Assembly (NCBI GenBank): GCA_023416515.1
Contig: JAEZHP010000180.1
Location: 1-13,734, forward strand
Source of the DNA: Pseudomonadota bacterium
Lineage (GTDB): Bacteria > Pseudomonadota > Alphaproteobacteria > Sphingomonadales > Sphingomonadaceae
Length of the DNA: 13,734 bases
Reading direction: 5' to 3'
Below the pieces are notes generated by a model. The model worked only from the letters and a program-made list of their open reading frames with translations, did not search any database and had not been told where the DNA came from. Positions within the stretch are counted from its first letter, which is position 1; each line of letters begins with the position of its first letter. Positions 7,827 through 13,734 of this stretch are shown one piece after another. The translations under genes were made by a program, and so were the position numbers.

Positions 7827-8566
7827 TCACCCGCCGAACGCTGATCGTCGGCGCAGGCGGCCTCGGCCTCGCGGGCTGCGACCGTCTCAACGAGAACGAG
7901 ACCTTTCGTTCGGTGCTGCGCTCGGCCGAGGGGCTCAACATGCGCGCGCAGCGTCTCGTCAGCGCCCGCGATGCCCTGGCGCGGGAGTTCGGAGCAGCGG
8001 ATATCTCGCCGGTGTTCCGTCCCAATGGCACGATCATGCCGAGCACTCCGGAATATCAGCAGCTCGCCGCGGGACGTTTCGCCGACTGGCGGCTAACCGT
8101 CGACGGGCTCGTGCGGCGGCCGCTGTCGCTTTCGCTGAGCCAGGTCCAGCAGCTTCCGCGCCGAACACAGATCACCCGCCACGACTGCGTCGAGGGCTGG
8201 TCGGCGATCGGCAAGTGGACCGGCGCGGTGCTGGGCCCGATCCTCGCCGCGGCGGGGCTTCGCGACGAGGCCCGCTACATCGTCTTCCACTGCATGGATC
8301 GCTTCGGGCCGCGGCCTTATTATGAGAGCATCGACCTCGTCGACGCCTTCCACCCGCAGACCATCCTCGCCTACGCACTCAACGACCAGGTGCTCCCAAT
8401 CGCCAACGGGGCGCCGCTTCGCCTCAGGGTCGAGCGCCAGCTCGGCTACAAGCACGCCAAATATCTCCGCCGGATCGAGGCGCGTGCCTCGCTGGCCGAC
8501 CTCTATGGCGGCCGCGGCGGGCTGTGGGAGGATACCACCGACTACGAATGGTATGCGGGCATCTAG
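7823..8566 (+). CDS. Tat-exported molybdopterin oxidoreductase lipoprotein
   Basis: Oxidoreductase of the sulfite oxidase/YedY (MsrP) molybdopterin-binding fold. The 247-residue product begins MITRRTLIVGAGGLGLAGCD. A twin arginine and hydrophobic stretch end in lipobox LAGC (Cys19), so the protein is probably exported folded with its cofactor and then lipidated. Asp at +2 is the classic signal in enterobacteria for staying in the inner membrane, which would keep it beside the cytochrome b. The motif HDCVEGWSAIGKW carries Cys122, the expected molybdenum ligand. Conserved FGPRPYYESID and the GYKHAKYLRRIE segment near the C-terminus also fit the family. It overlaps the cytochrome b gene by four bases. 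Known relatives reduce sulfoxides or oxidise sulfite; which applies here cannot be told. The gene shares a CTAG stop overlap (8563-8566) with the convergent hydrolase gene. Confidence 0.9.
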   Translation: MITRRTLIVGAGGLGLAGCDRLNENETFRSVLRSAEGLNMRAQRLVSARDALAREFGAADISPVFRPNGTIMPSTPEYQQLAAGRFADWRLTVDGLVRRPLSLSLSQVQQLPRRTQITRHDCVEGWSAIGKWTGAVLGPILAAAGLRDEARYIVFHCMDRFGPRPYYESIDLVDAFHPQTILAYALNDQVLPIANGAPLRLRVERQLGYKHAKYLRRIEARASLADLYGGRGGLWEDTTDYEWYAGI

Positions 8567-9741
8567 TCGATGTGCCCTGCGAGCCATTCCTCGATCCGAG
8601 TATAGGCTGTGCGACCACGCGGCGGCGAGTCGCCAAGGCCGGTCGCGAAGAAGGCGATGCCTCGGCCGCTCGCCGGATCGACCCACAATCCTGAGCGGAC
8701 TCCATAGGCCTCGCCGGCATGGCCGATGGCCGGGCGGCCGTCGCCGAGCAGGTCGTCCGCGCAGGCGAGGTCATTGCCCAGAAGCCGCTGCACCGCGATT
8801 CCATAAGCGCAGTAGAAGCCGTTCTCAGTGTCGCCGTTGATGCCGTCCCAGGCCCACGCCTGAGCGGTCATCAGGTCGATCGACTCCGGCGACAGGAACG
8901 GGCTTCCGCGATTGGCGCCGCGATTGAGCAGGAGCATTCCGACGGTGGCCAGGTCGCGGGCCGAGATTCGCAGGCCGCCTTGGGGCGAGAAGAGCGCGCC
9001 GTTGCTGCCGGGCTGGTAGCGGGCGAGGTCACACGCGATGCCTTCCGGGGCCAGGACCGGACAGTCGGGACGCCGGCCGCGCAGATCGTCGCGAATGACG
9101 GTCCCGTCGGGCTGGTAGAGGACCACGGCGCGAGCGACCGCCGAGTCGCTGCAGGTCGTCCAGTTGAAGCAGGCATCGAGGCCGAGCGGGTCGAGCACGA
9201 GCCGCTCCATCAGCCGGTCGAACCGCTCCCCCGTCGCCCGCTCCATCACCGAGCCGACGACCGGGAAGTTGAGATTGGCATAGCGGAAATAGCTGCCCGG
9301 TTCATGGAAGCCGAAGGCGTCCGGGCGGGTCACCACGCTGCGAAGGCTCGTGCCCAGGGGGACGGCATAATTGACGCCGTCTTCGAGCGAGGAGGTGTGC
9401 GAGAGGAGATGGCGAAGGGTAATCGGCGCGTCGGGAAAGTGCGGGTTGCGCAGCGGCCAGCCGAGCCAGGCCGACACGTCGCGGTCGAGATCGAGCCGCC
9501 CTTGCTCGACCAGGCGCATCACGGCCAGCGCCACGACCAGTTTGCTGACCGATGCGATCCGCACCGGATCGTCGATGGTGAGCACTCGGCCGGCGCTGCG
9601 GTCGGCGAGGCCCGACGCGCCGCTCGCGGTGATGCCCGAGCGGTCGAACGTCGCCCAGGCATAGGTTTGGGCGGGCGGAGGCTGCGGTAGCGACGCGCAG
9701 GCGCTCAACAAACCTGAGAGGACGAGGAGGACGGCGCGCAC
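8563..9741 (-). CDS. Serine beta-lactamase-like hydrolase lipoprotein
   Basis: Member of the serine beta-lactamase/class C penicillin-binding family, which includes esterases, D-aminopeptidases and carboxypeptidases as well as AmpC; substrate unknown. The 392 residues begin with a signal peptide and lipobox LSAC (Cys15). The catalytic motifs are in order: SVSK (Ser64, Lys67), YAN (Tyr154-Asn156) and HAG (341-343), in place of the KTG of true beta-lactamases. This favours a non-resistance hydrolase. The several Cys residues (about 191, 197, 227, 237, 311, 327) could form disulfides in the periplasm. The start is GTG at 9741 with only a weak GGGG upstream; an ATG seven bases earlier is out of frame. 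It lies downstream of grpE on the same strand, separated by a hairpin. It could be weakly co-transcribed but has no evident functional link. Confidence 0.88.
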   Translation of the reverse strand: MRAVLLVLSGLLSACASLPQPPPAQTYAWATFDRSGITASGASGLADRSAGRVLTIDDPVRIASVSKLVVALAVMRLVEQGRLDLDRDVSAWLGWPLRNPHFPDAPITLRHLLSHTSSLEDGVNYAVPLGTSLRSVVTRPDAFGFHEPGSYFRYANLNFPVVGSVMERATGERFDRLMERLVLDPLGLDACFNWTTCSDSAVARAVVLYQPDGTVIRDDLRGRRPDCPVLAPEGIACDLARYQPGSNGALFSPQGGLRISARDLATVGMLLLNRGANRGSPFLSPESIDLMTAQAWAWDGINGDTENGFYCAYGIAVQRLLGNDLACADDLLGDGRPAIGHAGEAYGVRSGLWVDPASGRGIAFFATGLGDSPPRGRTAYTRIEEWLAGHID

Positions 9742-9748
9742 GCCCCAT

Positions 9749-9816
9749 CGTCACTCGGGCGAAGGCGCGAGTCCAGTCCCTCGACCGCTCCCTGTCCCCA
9801 CCTTCGCGGGGACAGG
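9749..9816. repeat. Degenerate hairpin repeat downstream of grpE
   Basis: The stretch between the hydrolase gene and grpE resembles the repeat at 6856-6939. The left half has TCGTCACTCGGGCGAAGGCG. The right half is a perfect 9-bp hairpin, CCTGTCCCC (9791-9799) with GGGGACAGG (9808-9816) around an 8-base loop. The hairpin lies 12 bases past the grpE stop and probably ends or attenuates the hrcA-grpE transcript. There is no T-run, so if it terminates, it does so inefficiently or with Rho. Confidence 0.6.
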
Positions 9817-9828
9817 AAGGATTGAAGG

Positions 9829-10383
9829 TCAGTCGGGCTTCTTGGCGACCCCGACGAGGGCCGGACGAAGGAGGCGGTCCTTGATCATGTAACCGGACTG
9901 GAGCTCCTGGACGATCGTGCCCGGGGTCTCGTCGCTCGGCACTTCGAGCATCGCCTGGTGGCGATTGGGATCGAGCGGCTGGCCCATCGCCTCGACCTTG
10001 GTGATTCCGTGGCGCTGGAAGACCGTGTCGATTTCGCGCGCGGTCGCCTCGATCCCGGTGAGCAGACCCTTGATCCGGTCGTCGGAGCGAAGGTCGTCGC
10101 CGACCACGGACAAGGCCCGCTCGAGATTGTCCTTCACCGACAGGATGTCGCGGGCGAAGGAGGTCGCGGCATAGGCCTGGGCGTTCTGCTTCTCCTGCTC
10201 CAGCCGGCGGCGGACATTCTGGGTCTCGGCCTGGGCGTAGAGGACGTGCTGGCGCACCTCCTCGAGCTCGCGCTCGAGCTCGCCGAGACGGTCGAGGTCG
10301 GCGCTTGCCGTGGCTTCGTCGCCTGCGCGCTCCTCGTCGATGACGTCCTGGTTGGCGTTCTGGTTCTCGTTTTCGTCAATCAT
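9829..10383 (-). CDS. grpE: Nucleotide exchange factor GrpE
   Basis: GrpE dimers release ADP from DnaK and complete the Hsp70 cycle. The 184-residue protein has an acidic, disordered N-terminus (about 1-25), a long coiled coil (about 28-75, with LERELEEVRQHVLYAQAETQ), a four-helix section, and the C-terminal beta wing with the family signature from GITKVEAMGQPLDPNRHQAM to the end (TPGTIVQELQSGYMIKDRLLRPALVGV). The ATG overlaps the hrcA stop in ATGA (10380-10383), so it depends on translation of hrcA. It is separated from dnaK-dnaJ by the accessory block. Identification is certain. Confidence 0.97.
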   Translation of the reverse strand: MIDENENQNANQDVIDEERAGDEATASADLDRLGELERELEEVRQHVLYAQAETQNVRRRLEQEKQNAQAYAATSFARDILSVKDNLERALSVVGDDLRSDDRIKGLLTGIEATAREIDTVFQRHGITKVEAMGQPLDPNRHQAMLEVPSDETPGTIVQELQSGYMIKDRLLRPALVGVAKKPD

Positions 10384-11417
10384 CCCATCAATCTCGACAA
10401 TGTCTTGGCTGTGAAGTCCACCATGGGCACGACCCGCGCGTAGTTCAACCGAGTCGGGCCGATCACTCCGACCACTCCGACCACCTTTCCGTCGGTTCCG
10501 CGATAGGGCGCGGCGATGACCGACGAGCCCGACAAGGCGAACAATTCGCTCTCCGAGCCGATGAATATCTTCATTCCGGCGCCGGCGCGGGCGCGGTCGA
10601 GCAGTCGGGCGATCTCCTCCTTGCCCTCGAGCTCGCCGAGGAGCTGGCGGACCCGCTCCAGATCGGCGGCGGCCTCGGGGTCGATAAGGTTGGCCTGACC
10701 GCGGACGATCAGCACCGGCCGGCGGGCGCCGTCCTCGGACCAGACCGCGAGGCCCTGCTCGATCAGTTGCTGCGCAGCCTGATCGAGAGCGGCCCGCCCG
10801 TCGCGGATTTCGGCGGTGAGCCGAGTCTGCGCCTCGCGCAGGGTCAGGCCGCCGAGGCGTGCGCTGACGAAGTTGCTCGCTTCATTGAGCGCCGACGGGC
10901 TTATCCCCGGAGGAAGATCGACGACCCGGTTCTCGACCGTCCCGTCGGCTCCGACGAGCACGACCAGCGCCTGGCGCGGCGACAGCGGCACGAAGGCGAG
11001 CTGGCGAAGCACCGGCTCCTCCTTCGGCACCAGCACGATCCCGGCGCAGGCGGAGAGGCCCGACAGCGCCGCGGTCGCATTGCTGATCGCTTCCTCGATC
11101 GGGCCGTTGCGGTCGATCAGGCCCTCGATCGCGGCGCGTTCCTGGGGAGTCGGCTCTGCCGCCTGCATGATGCCATCGACGAACAGGCGAAGGCCGTGCT
11201 CGGTCGGGATCCGGCCCGCGGAGGTATGCGGCGCAGCGAGCAGCCCCGCCTCCTCGAGGTCCTGCATGACATTTCGAATCGACGCCGGCGACAGGTTGAG
11301 GGTCGAGGTTCGGGCGATGGTTCGCGAGCCCACCGGATGCCCCGAATCAAGATAGGATTCGACGACCAGGCGGAAGACGTCCCGCGCACGCGCACTCTGC
11401 TCGACGATCGACGACAT
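10380..11417 (-). CDS. hrcA: Heat-inducible transcription repressor HrcA
   Basis: HrcA represses class I heat-shock genes by binding the CIRCE inverted repeat, its activity depending on GroE. The 345 residues start with a winged-helix DNA-binding region (about 10-80; VGSRTIARTSTLNLSPASIRNVMQDLEEAGLL, then TSAGRIPTEHGLRLFVD, both family hallmarks). A GAF-like domain follows with an inserted dimerisation part, and the C-terminal region contains KIFIGSE and GVIGPTRLNYARVVPMVD. I chose the ATG at 11417 because it places the RARDVF segment at the usual distance. An in-frame TTG at 11465 would add a low-complexity extension, though neither start has a strong ribosome binding site. Only 60 bases separate it from the upstream DUF6438 gene. 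No CIRCE copy is visible here, so its targets (classically groESL) lie elsewhere. Confidence 0.95.
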   Translation of the reverse strand: MSSIVEQSARARDVFRLVVESYLDSGHPVGSRTIARTSTLNLSPASIRNVMQDLEEAGLLAAPHTSAGRIPTEHGLRLFVDGIMQAAEPTPQERAAIEGLIDRNGPIEEAISNATAALSGLSACAGIVLVPKEEPVLRQLAFVPLSPRQALVVLVGADGTVENRVVDLPPGISPSALNEASNFVSARLGGLTLREAQTRLTAEIRDGRAALDQAAQQLIEQGLAVWSEDGARRPVLIVRGQANLIDPEAAADLERVRQLLGELEGKEEIARLLDRARAGAGMKIFIGSESELFALSGSSVIAAPYRGTDGKVVGVVGVIGPTRLNYARVVPMVDFTAKTLSRLMG

Positions 11418-11458
11418 GGGGGTGATGTAGTGAGGTTTCCCCGCCGCCGCCAATCCTC

Positions 11459-11471
11459 CCCGCAAGGCGGG
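11459..11471. terminator. Short hairpin after the DUF6438 gene
   Basis: CCCGC (11459-11463) and GCGGG (11467-11471) pair around a 3-base loop, seven bases past the stop at 11478 when read on the minus strand. There is no T-run. A weak terminator or pause before hrcA is possible. Confidence 0.3.
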
Positions 11472-11477
11472 ACCGCT

Positions 11478-11966
11478 CTAGCGATCGCGGCCGATCATGG
11501 CCTGGATGGGAAGCAGGCGCGGGGCCTGGGTAAGGCGCTCCGCGATCGCCCGGTTCCGCTCCATGTCGCAGCCATAATAGAAGTAGAGATTCTGCGAATT
11601 GCCGATCGGGCTGAACCAGGTGACCTCGGCCGAGGGCATATCGGTCGCCATCTGCCGGCATGCCTCGCCCGCCATACGCACCGAGCCCTCCGCCGGGCGC
11701 AGCGGCGCGAGCTGGGCGGCGAAGGCGCGATATTGCTCTGGCGTGATGCGGAAGCTGCGCTCGCCGGTGACAGCGGTGAAACGCCGCCCCTCAAAGGTGC
11801 CGGTGCCATCGGGGCTGACCGTCACCCTGTAGACCGGGCAGGCGCCGAAGCAGGGGCCGGTCTCGTAGCTGATCGACTCCGATTCGATCGGGATCGGCCG
11901 GTCCGGAACGGTCGCGCAGCCCGCCGCTCCCGCGAGGAGCATCGCAGTCACAACCCGTTTCACCAC
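11478..11966 (-). CDS. DUF6438 lipoprotein
   Basis: Function unknown. The 162-residue product has a signal peptide (KRVVTAMLLAGAAGC) with an AAGC lipobox at Cys17, then a small domain with GPCFGACPVYRVTVSPDGTGTFEG, which I recognise as the DUF6438 hallmark (a CFGxCPxY core). A Cys pair further on (EACRQM near 111 and YGCDM near 140) could form disulfides. The start is one of two adjacent GTG codons; I take 11966, which has GGAGG seven bases upstream. A longer in-frame reading to 12215 passes through low-complexity Ser/Ala sequence antisense-overlapping the small membrane gene and is not credible. The ribosome binding site is inside a hairpin (11974-11995). It sits between hrcA and the small membrane protein gene on the same strand. 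Confidence 0.8.
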   Translation of the reverse strand: MVKRVVTAMLLAGAAGCATVPDRPIPIESESISYETGPCFGACPVYRVTVSPDGTGTFEGRRFTAVTGERSFRITPEQYRAFAAQLAPLRPAEGSVRMAGEACRQMATDMPSAEVTWFSPIGNSQNLYFYYGCDMERNRAIAERLTQAPRLLPIQAMIGRDR

Positions 11967-11973
11967 GCTTTCA

Positions 11974-11995
11974 CCTCCGGATAGTGTTTCGGAGG
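11974..11995 (-). promoter_or_regulatory. Hairpin hiding the DUF6438 ribosome binding site
   Basis: On the minus strand, CCTCCG (11995-11990) pairs perfectly with CGGAGG (11979-11974) across a 10-base loop. CGGAGG is the ribosome binding site for the GTG at 11966. The 6-bp all but one G-C stem would block it entirely when folded. Translational control, for example by temperature or an upstream ribosome, is possible but unproved. Confidence 0.45.
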
Positions 11996-12036
11996 CGCAA
12001 TGAAGGCTTCTCGCTGAACGGCGGATGTCCGGCAAG

Positions 12037-12234
12037 TCAGAGGCTCCGGCGCCGCCAGCCGACGATGATGAGAATGAGGCCGATGCCGGCGAGGACGAGG
12101 CCGTAGGTCTCCCATTGCTTGGCGCCGAGCATGAAGCTGCTCGACGGCCAGTCGATGACCCCGGCGCCCTGCCCGGCGAACAACAAACCAGCGGCGAGTA
12201 GAAGCACACCGACAAACGTAACCAAGGCCTTCAT
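12037..12234 (-). CDS. Small two-helix membrane protein
   Basis: Conserved hypothetical protein of 65 residues. Hydrophobic segments at about 3-22 and 42-61 are separated by a GQGAGVIDWPSSSFM segment, and the C-terminus is basic (WRRRSL), predicting two membrane helices with a short polar hairpin. I recognise similar GQGxG..PxSSFM small proteins in other proteobacteria but know no function. The ATG at 12234 has GGGAGG four bases upstream; a GTG four codons earlier would use that same stretch as coding. The gene is divergent from rph, 77 bases away, and lies 70 bases before the DUF6438 gene, so the two could be co-transcribed. Confidence 0.8.
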   Translation of the reverse strand: MKALVTFVGVLLLAAGLLFAGQGAGVIDWPSSSFMLGAKQWETYGLVLAGIGLILIIVGWRRRSL

Positions 12235-12311
12235 ATCGCCTCCCACCGCGACTGGTGCCGAACGGGCGGAGCGGTTAAAGGCCCCGGGCCAGCAGCAACC
12301 GGAGCCAGTTT

Positions 12312-13031
12312 ATGCGTCCCTCAGGCCGTGCGCCAGACCAGATGCGCACCATCGTCATGGAGCCCGGGTTCACCCGGCACGCCGAGGGGAGCTGCCTCGT
12401 GAGCTTCGGCGATACGAGAGTGCTGTGCACCGCGTCGCTCGAGGGCGGTATTCCCGGCTGGCTTCGCGGCAAGGGCCAGGGCTGGGTCACCGCCGAATAT
12501 GGAATGCTTCCGCGCGCGACTCATACGCGTGGGCGCCGCGAGGCCGCGGCCGGCAAGCAGTCGGGGCGAACCCAGGAAATCCAGCGGCTTATCGGCCGTT
12601 CCTTGCGCGCGGTGGTCGATCTTCCCGCGCTCGGCGAGCGGCAGATCACGGTCGATTGCGACGTCATCCAGGCCGACGGCGGAACCCGCACGGCCGCTAT
12701 TTCCGGCGCCTGGGTGGCGCTCCGGATCGCGGTCAACAAGCTGATGGCCGAGCAGTCGCTTCCGCGCGACCCGATCCTTCGCCAAGTCGCCGCGGTGAGC
12801 TGCGGAATCCATGACGGCAACGCGGTGCTCGACCTTGATTATGTCGAGGACAGTGCGGCCGGCTGCGACGGCAATTTCGTTCTGACCGACGATGGCAACA
12901 TCGTCGAGGCGCAGGTGACCGCCGAAGGCCAATGCTACGATGAGGAAGGCCTTCTGCGCCTCCTCCGCCTCGCGCGGATCGGCTGCGCCGAGATTTTCGC
13001 GGCACAGGAGAAAGCGGTGGGCAGACGATGA
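12312..13031 (+). CDS. rph: Ribonuclease PH
   Basis: Phosphate-dependent 3'-to-5' exoribonuclease that trims the 3' ends of tRNA precursors and can add nucleotides in reverse, acting as a hexameric ring. The 239 residues match the family length. The N-terminus has RPSGRAPDQMR. Arg86 (in SGRTQEIQR), and Gly124-Thr125-Arg126 (in ADGGTRTAAISGA) fall exactly where the phosphate-binding residues are known. The C-terminal half has DLDYVEDS and TAEGQCYDEE. The ATG has GGAG seven bases upstream. Its stop overlaps the rdgB ATG (ATGA, 13028-13031), so the two are translationally coupled. It is divergent from the hrcA side, an arrangement common in alphaproteobacteria. Confidence 0.97.
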   Translation: MRPSGRAPDQMRTIVMEPGFTRHAEGSCLVSFGDTRVLCTASLEGGIPGWLRGKGQGWVTAEYGMLPRATHTRGRREAAAGKQSGRTQEIQRLIGRSLRAVVDLPALGERQITVDCDVIQADGGTRTAAISGAWVALRIAVNKLMAEQSLPRDPILRQVAAVSCGIHDGNAVLDLDYVEDSAAGCDGNFVLTDDGNIVEAQVTAEGQCYDEEGLLRLLRLARIGCAEIFAAQEKAVGRR

Positions 13032-13693
13032 TCGAAGCGGCACGCAAGCTGGAGCCGGGCCGGCTCGTCATCGCCAGCCACAACAAGGGCAAGATCCGGG
13101 AAATCGCGGCCTTGCTCGGCCCCTACGGGATCGAGCCGGTGTCGGCCGCGGAGCTCGACCTGCCGGAACCGGAGGAGACCGGCACCAGCTTCATCGACAA
13201 TGCCGACCTCAAGGCGCGCGCCGCTTCCGACTTGTCCGGCATGGTCGCCCTCGCCGACGACAGCGGCCTGTGCGTCGAGGCGCTCGGCAACCGGCCGGGC
13301 ATCTTCTCGGCGCGCTGGGCCCTCAACGGCGACTCGCACGTCCCCGCCGACGAGGAACCCGGCCATGTCGAGGGTGACCGCGACTTCATGCTGGCGATGC
13401 GCCGGGTCCATGACGAGATCGAGGCGCTCGGCCCCGAAGCGGCCGAGAATTTGAACGCGCATTTCGTCTGCGCGCTGGCGGTGGTCTGGCCCGACGGGCA
13501 CAGCGAATGGTTCGAGGGCCGAGTCGACGGGACGCTGGTGTGGCCGCCGCGCGGATCAAACGGCTTCGGCTACGACCCGATGTTCGTTCCTGCCGGCCAT
13601 GACCAGACGTTCGGCGAGATGGACCCCGACGCCAAGCACCGGATCAGCCACCGCGCGGATGCGTTCCGGAAGCTGGTGGAGGCGTTGTTCTGA
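13028..13693 (+). CDS. rdgB: XTP/dITP diphosphatase (RdgB/HAM1)
   Basis: Hydrolyses non-canonical purine triphosphates (XTP, dITP, ITP) to monophosphates plus pyrophosphate, keeping them out of DNA and RNA. The 221 residues show all family motifs: SHNKGK at 17-22, GTSFIDNADLKA at 52-63, ADDSGLCVEAL at 76-86, PGIFSARW at 90-97, NGFGYDPMF at 178-186 and SHRADAF at 207-213. In the second motif Asp replaces the Glu found in the E. coli enzyme, a conservative change. It starts in the ATGA overlap with rph. Its stop codon lies inside a perfect inverted repeat that closes the window. Confidence 0.97.
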   Translation: MIEAARKLEPGRLVIASHNKGKIREIAALLGPYGIEPVSAAELDLPEPEETGTSFIDNADLKARAASDLSGMVALADDSGLCVEALGNRPGIFSARWALNGDSHVPADEEPGHVEGDRDFMLAMRRVHDEIEALGPEAAENLNAHFVCALAVVWPDGHSEWFEGRVDGTLVWPPRGSNGFGYDPMFVPAGHDQTFGEMDPDAKHRISHRADAFRKLVEALF

Positions 13694-13734
13694 CTCTAGC
13701 CCCTCCCCTTCAGGGGAGGGGCTAGAGTCAGAAC
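13687..13734. terminator. Perfect 23-bp stem at the rdgB end
   Basis: Bases 13687-13709 are the exact reverse complement of 13712-13734, with a 2-base centre. The core CCCCTCCCC/GGGGAGGGG is flanked by CTCTAG/CTAGAG and TGA/TCA. The left arm contains the final rdgB codon and stop. The window ends with the right arm, so the repeat may extend and any following T-run is unseen. Most likely a strong, possibly bidirectional terminator. Confidence 0.65.

Noticed and set aside
7028..8566. 512-codon open frame suggesting a fusion upstream of the molybdoenzyme
   Set aside because: The first 265 codons are an off-frame reading of the cytochrome b gene (Arg/Ala-rich). The Tat signal and the ATGA overlap set the true start at 7823.
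8563..9741. Antibiotic-resistance beta-lactamase
   Set aside because: The third motif is HAG rather than KTG, and the protein is a lipoprotein of the broad class C-like hydrolase family. Resistance cannot be inferred.
11478..12215. Longer DUF6438 protein of 245 residues
   Set aside because: The extra N-terminus is Ser/Ala low complexity, lies over the small membrane protein gene, and would bury the signal peptide. The GTG with GGAGG at the right distance is better.
12414..12426. GAGAGTGCTGTG, partly like half a CIRCE
   Set aside because: It is inside the rph coding region and has no matching TTAGCACTC half nine bases away.

Overview
The window is GC-rich, densely packed bacterial chromosome. 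It most likely comes from an alphaproteobacterium of the order Sphingomonadales. This rests on the rph-rdgB pair divergent from hrcA-grpE, a 'vgr-related' HExxH protein of a type I recognise from sphingomonads, and dispersed 'TCATTCCCGCGAAAGCGGGAAT' style hairpin repeats between genes. No database search was possible, so the placement is an inference.

Layout, left to right. purB (+) runs tail to tail into a GH43 glycosidase lipoprotein gene (-). Then come dnaJ and dnaK (both -), preceded by a good heat-shock (RpoH-type) promoter. Divergent from dnaK is a four-gene plus-strand block: a PCu(A)C-like copper chaperone lipoprotein, an HExxH 'vgr-related' protein, a membrane cytochrome b, and a Tat-exported molybdopterin oxidoreductase lipoprotein. 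The last of these meets a beta-lactamase-fold serine hydrolase lipoprotein gene (-) tail to tail. grpE and hrcA follow (-, translationally coupled), then a DUF6438 lipoprotein gene and a two-helix small membrane protein gene (both -). Finally rph and rdgB (+, coupled) end in a perfect 48-base inverted repeat at the window edge.

How the genes work together. DnaK, DnaJ and GrpE form one Hsp70 folding machine, and HrcA is the repressor normally associated with CIRCE operators. Here hrcA-grpE and dnaK-dnaJ are separated by about 4.2 kb of envelope and redox genes. The cytochrome b and molybdoenzyme are a plausible quinol-linked inner-membrane redox pair. rph and rdgB serve tRNA 3' maturation and nucleotide-pool cleansing. 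Five of the accessory proteins carry lipoprotein signals (GH43, PCu(A)C, molybdoenzyme, serine hydrolase, DUF6438), so the non-core content is strongly biased to the envelope.

I see no tRNA, rRNA, CRISPR, transposase, phage gene or intact CIRCE element. No clearly new multi-gene system stands out. The points most worth a second look are short structures over ribosome binding sites of two lipoprotein genes, a hairpin in the dnaK leader, the inverted-repeat families, and the small HExxH protein.
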